Assembly (NCBI RefSeq): GCF_004571135.1 | Contig: NZ_SPSB01000004.1 | Location: 620,001-684,000, forward strand | Length of the DNA: 64,000 nucleotides | DNA from: Algoriphagus kandeliae | GTDB lineage: Bacteria; Bacteroidota; Bacteroidia; Cytophagales; Cyclobacteriaceae | Direction of reading: 5' to 3' | Made by a program: the position numbers and the translations under genes | Part shown: positions 62,401-64,000 of the stretch, in pieces | How positions within the stretch are numbered: the stretch's first letter is position 1 | How the letters are laid out: each line of letters begins with the position of its first letter | The notes under the pieces: model-generated | Told to the model about the DNA's origin: nothing | The model's input: only the letters and a program-made list of their open reading frames with translations | The model's database searches: none

Positions 62401-63597
62401 ACCTTTTTCCTGATCTTCACCAAAAAAGACCGCTCTTGGTCCAGTTTTAAAATATTCAAAATTCTCTTGTAACGTAGAGACCCTATAGAGCACTTGATTC
62501 TCATTTTCAGGTAGCCAGGAAGAAATCCAAATCAAATTATCATCTGTTTTGAGTGAGGTCCAGTAGCCATTATTATCGTGGTATTGGGACTCCTCACCAG
62601 TTGAACCAAAAAACGCCATTTTCTTGGATTTGGGGTCATACCGGTTTATACCCCCCGCATAAGTTCCAATCCAAATACCACCTTCGGCATCTTCGTTGAT
62701 GAAAGTGATGTGATCAACTGCAAAAGAAGCTCTGTCATTAATTGGCGGACGGGAAAGAGCATTGGGATTGCCAGGAATATTAATAAGCCTTTGAAACTTT
62801 CCTATTTCCCGGTCCATCAGGTGAAGTCCATCTCCATCCGAACCTATATAAAAATTGCCCTTACTATCTTCAAATATTGCTTTTACACGATTTCCAATAA
62901 GGGAATTAGGATCTGCAGGATCATGTTTGAAATGGGTTATCACACCGGTGTTTTTTACTACGCGGTATAGACCAGAGGAAGGAGAATCTGTGCGATCGAA
63001 GGCATTACCAGCACCTATCCAAATTACTCCTGAACTGTCTTCATAAATGCTCCGGATAAATGCCTTTTGAAGCATTCGACCATTAGGACTGTCAACCTTG
63101 ATTTGGACGAAATTCCCAGTCTCTCTATCCAATGTATCTACTCCTACGTCTGTACCGATCCATAAGGTCCCTGAGCGATCCACCAATAAGGAATATATTC
63201 TGTTACTTCGAAGACTGTTGGGATTTTCTGGTTCCTTCCTATAATGAGTGAAAGATTCGGACTTAGGATCAAATCGATCTAAACCATCGACGATGCTTCC
63301 AATCCAAATCTCCCCTCCTTTTCCAGCTGCGATACATTCGAGTTGATCTAAGTGTAGTGCGCTACTGTCATTGGGATTGGGCCTATAATATTTTTTGTTA
63401 GTCCCATCAAAGCGAATTAAACCATCAGAGGTCTTGGCGAGCCAGATAAAGCCATTTTCGTCCTGACACATCCCTGAAATAATACTGAAGGAGGGATCAA
63501 AAATAAAAGGCACTGGAGTGATTTTAACCTCCTGACCAGTCGTAAGTAAAGACTTTAAGAAAAAAATAATTAGAAAAAAAAACCTAGCGCTTCTCAT
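59494..63597 (-). CDS. Hybrid two-component system sensor/response regulator (HTCS)
   Basis: 1367 residues, all in one chain. Signal peptide, then about 13 periplasmic two-component propeller strands (for example WIGSIVDGLDRFDP, WIGTYAGGINRYDP, WIGTRNGINLLQDD), a Y_Y_Y domain (YQLENYDQNWKNGN), a membrane helix near residue 820, HisKA (THEFRTPLTVITG, His near 864), HATPase (LGNAIKFTPSGG, GSGIGLALTKEL), a receiver domain (IIVSDVMMPEKDGYE, Asp near 1165) and a C-terminal AraC HTH pair. Such proteins in Bacteroidota sense glycan breakdown products and switch on nearby genes. The propeller lipoprotein gene next door is a candidate target. Confidence 0.95.
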   Translation of the reverse strand: MRSARFFFLIIFFLKSLLTTGQEVKITPVPFIFDPSFSIISGMCQDENGFIWLAKTSDGLIRFDGTNKKYYRPNPNDSSALHLDQLECIAAGKGGEIWIGSIVDGLDRFDPKSESFTHYRKEPENPNSLRSNRIYSLLVDRSGTLWIGTDVGVDTLDRETGNFVQIKVDSPNGRMLQKAFIRSIYEDSSGVIWIGAGNAFDRTDSPSSGLYRVVKNTGVITHFKHDPADPNSLIGNRVKAIFEDSKGNFYIGSDGDGLHLMDREIGKFQRLINIPGNPNALSRPPINDRASFAVDHITFINEDAEGGIWIGTYAGGINRYDPKSKKMAFFGSTGEESQYHDNNGYWTSLKTDDNLIWISSWLPENENQVLYRVSTLQENFEYFKTGPRAVFFGEDQEKGIWVGTSQGVFGHELETSEDSFFSFVQRTIGNDILRALKFDQEGNVWIGTSSRGLFFFDRATNTYQNYGRKDASKEGLISPIANAILPIRGGNAWIATGGGLNFFESKSRTFRDYRHDPTDSTSLSSGNVISLAQDSKGQIWIGTRNGINLLQDDSGKFKRYLDGSEISILGIYEDEKGRIWAGSYRSGFFLYDPEEDRFNPYYDNTGLITDLLRITGLVEDDSGFLWLFTDIGFIRLNPETNNAALFGNSWKEPSQAGYFSFEPFISTQKEIFVGNDEGYFSFHPDKLVSQYSVAPIPYLTSFLLGEREISARTDPKILPKSLLETSEIQLAHNQNTFSFQFASIDFVTLEPDKNLRYQLENYDQNWKNGNTHQAEYYSLPPGEYVFHIQATNRFGVVGLKSISVEILPPWFTQWWAWLGYGLVFFLLLFVIYSFLLRRKLAQAEVIQLKELDQFKTRIYTNLTHEFRTPLTVITGISDYILSHPTVENLRDGLPMIKRNGVQLLRLVNQMLDLSKLQSGVLTAKMIHDDILEYLHYLTESFHSYSDSKDIRLHFFTDLKTLHMDFDPEKIQTIFSNLLGNAIKFTPSGGNIYLKVEKIKAKEGEDMLELNVIDTGKGIHSEHLSRIFDRFFQVDDSATRTEEGSGIGLALTKELVELMAGTIEVSSQLGKGSEFTLRLPIRNHAPKGSAVELTQNLKPFVKDTLKASAIGVEENYDESLPLALLIEDNEDVLGYLELCLRGNYRIQKARNGLQGIHLAIEIIPDIIVSDVMMPEKDGYEVVERLKDDERTSHIPIILLTAKADMDSRLAGLETGADAYLTKPFNKNELEIRLRKLIEVRQKLISRYEGLKTLPEPKTSSELKEDTFLKKIRDLVESEIGNEEFGISEICKMLGVSRTQLHRKLKALTNKSTSQVIRTIRMQEAMRLLENSSLNISEIGYAVGYSNPSHFTQEFIKEFGQAPSFYRKG

Positions 63598-63827
63598 CTA
63601 TTTAAAACAATTAGCAATCAACAACTTAGCCCTATTATTTTTAATAAAAAAAAGAATAGTGAAAATAAAAAAACCGCGCTGGTATTTTGGAAGAAACACC
63701 ATATCAAAATCAGAAACCCTAAATCTAGAAGGCTCCAAAAATCCAGCATCAAGATATATCCCTTTTTTCCCTTAACTTACTTAAAGCTATGCAACTAGTT
63801 GCCTCTGAATTAACTTCTTACCCACTT

Positions 63828-63971
63828 ATGATTCAATTTTTCCGGGAAACCCGTCAGAAACTCCTCGAAGAAAATCCAGTGACTCATTTGCTCGCCGTTA
63901 TTCAAAGATTAATCGGCTGGTTTAAACTGAAAATTTTTAGTGTTTCACTTATCTCTCAATTGCTGAACTAA
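63828..63971 (+). pseudogene. Decayed DUF6090 N-terminal copy
   Basis: 47 codons starting MIQFFRETRQKLLEENPVTH, close to MISFFRKIRQKLLSQNRVTR of the gene at 56463, then unrelated sequence and a stop 1 bp before the next ATG. An in-frame ATG at 63789 would add 13 residues. Read as a truncated member of the same family. Confidence 0.65.
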
Positions 63972-63972
63972 A

Positions 63973-64000
63973 ATGATATCATTTTTTAGAAAAATCCGCC
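63973..64000 (+). CDS. Start of another DUF6090 family gene (cut by window end)
   Basis: ATG followed by codons for ISFFRKIR, identical to the start of the gene at 56463 at the protein level. Only 28 bp are inside the window. The start follows the stop of the truncated copy by 1 bp. Confidence 0.7.

Overview
The window reads as a chromosomal segment of a free-living Bacteroidota species. The best guess is the Cytophagales/Cyclobacteriaceae (Algoriphagus-like) group, but this rests on gene content only. Pointers are a ribosomal protein S16 with a long Ala/Glu-rich tail, DUF4290 beside murA, a one-piece hybrid two-component sensor/AraC regulator, many secreted proteins with carboxypeptidase-regulatory domains, DUF6090-type membrane proteins, almost no Shine-Dalgarno sequences, and promoter-like TAnnTTTG boxes.

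Layout. 1-6.2 kb: 3' part of a large surface protein gene, gltX, and the ribosomal/tRNA-modification cluster rpsP-rimM-trmD-rplS (minus strand), then tRNA-Arg(CCU). 6.3-12.9 kb: a retropepsin-like lipoprotein, a NIF3-like exported protein, and a minus-strand operon of sugar-acid-type dehydratase, SDR, acetoacetate-decarboxylase-like protein and SDR. 13-19.3 kb: GT61 glycosyltransferase, murA (Asp in place of the catalytic Cys), DUF4290, PcrA/UvrD helicase and an LpxL-like acyltransferase. 19.4-21.4 kb (plus strand): ECF sigma factor, putative anti-sigma factor, gmk and nadD.

21.4-26.9 kb is an AT-rich accessory block and the most unusual part. It holds three stacked cassettes, each with a conserved leader (hairpin plus U-tract), a 70-77 residue secreted Cys-rich peptide, a second hairpin, and a 361-379 residue six-bladed beta-propeller lipoprotein. 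The first cassette adds a CxxC lipoprotein. A diverged 3' remnant of nadD lies between cassettes 2 and 3, so the block probably grew by stacking modules at the nadD 3' end. A fourth, decayed cassette lies on the minus strand at 38.9-40.15 kb, next to a two-gene module of a two-helix membrane protein and a putative lipoprotein.

27-34.4 kb: GH15 glucoamylase/trehalase-like enzyme convergent with a fused trehalose-6-phosphate synthase/phosphatase, a carboxypeptidase-regulatory-domain protein preceded by a tiny secreted peptide, and metK. 34.5-38.5 kb: a sulfate assimilation operon (Rrf2 regulator, DUF2061, cysH of the APS-reductase type, cysD, cysN) with a near-perfect palindrome at its promoter. 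41.6-43.5 kb: htpG. 44.1-57.2 kb (plus strand): a membrane protein, DUF3500, cyclophilin, two sulfatases flanking a TPR-adenylate cyclase, an APC permease, an S9 peptidase, an NTF2-like protein and two DUF6090-like proteins. 57.4-63.6 kb: an NHL/SMP-30-type propeller lipoprotein and a 1367-residue hybrid sensor with a 21-bp-phased direct repeat between them. The window ends in decayed and intact starts of further DUF6090-like genes.

Intergenic space carries several repeat families: heptamer repeats, a GTCATTGCGAGG-type element, a CGCTGCGCTCAGTGAGATA-type element, and repeated hairpin modules. No CRISPR array, rRNA, insertion sequence or prophage was seen.
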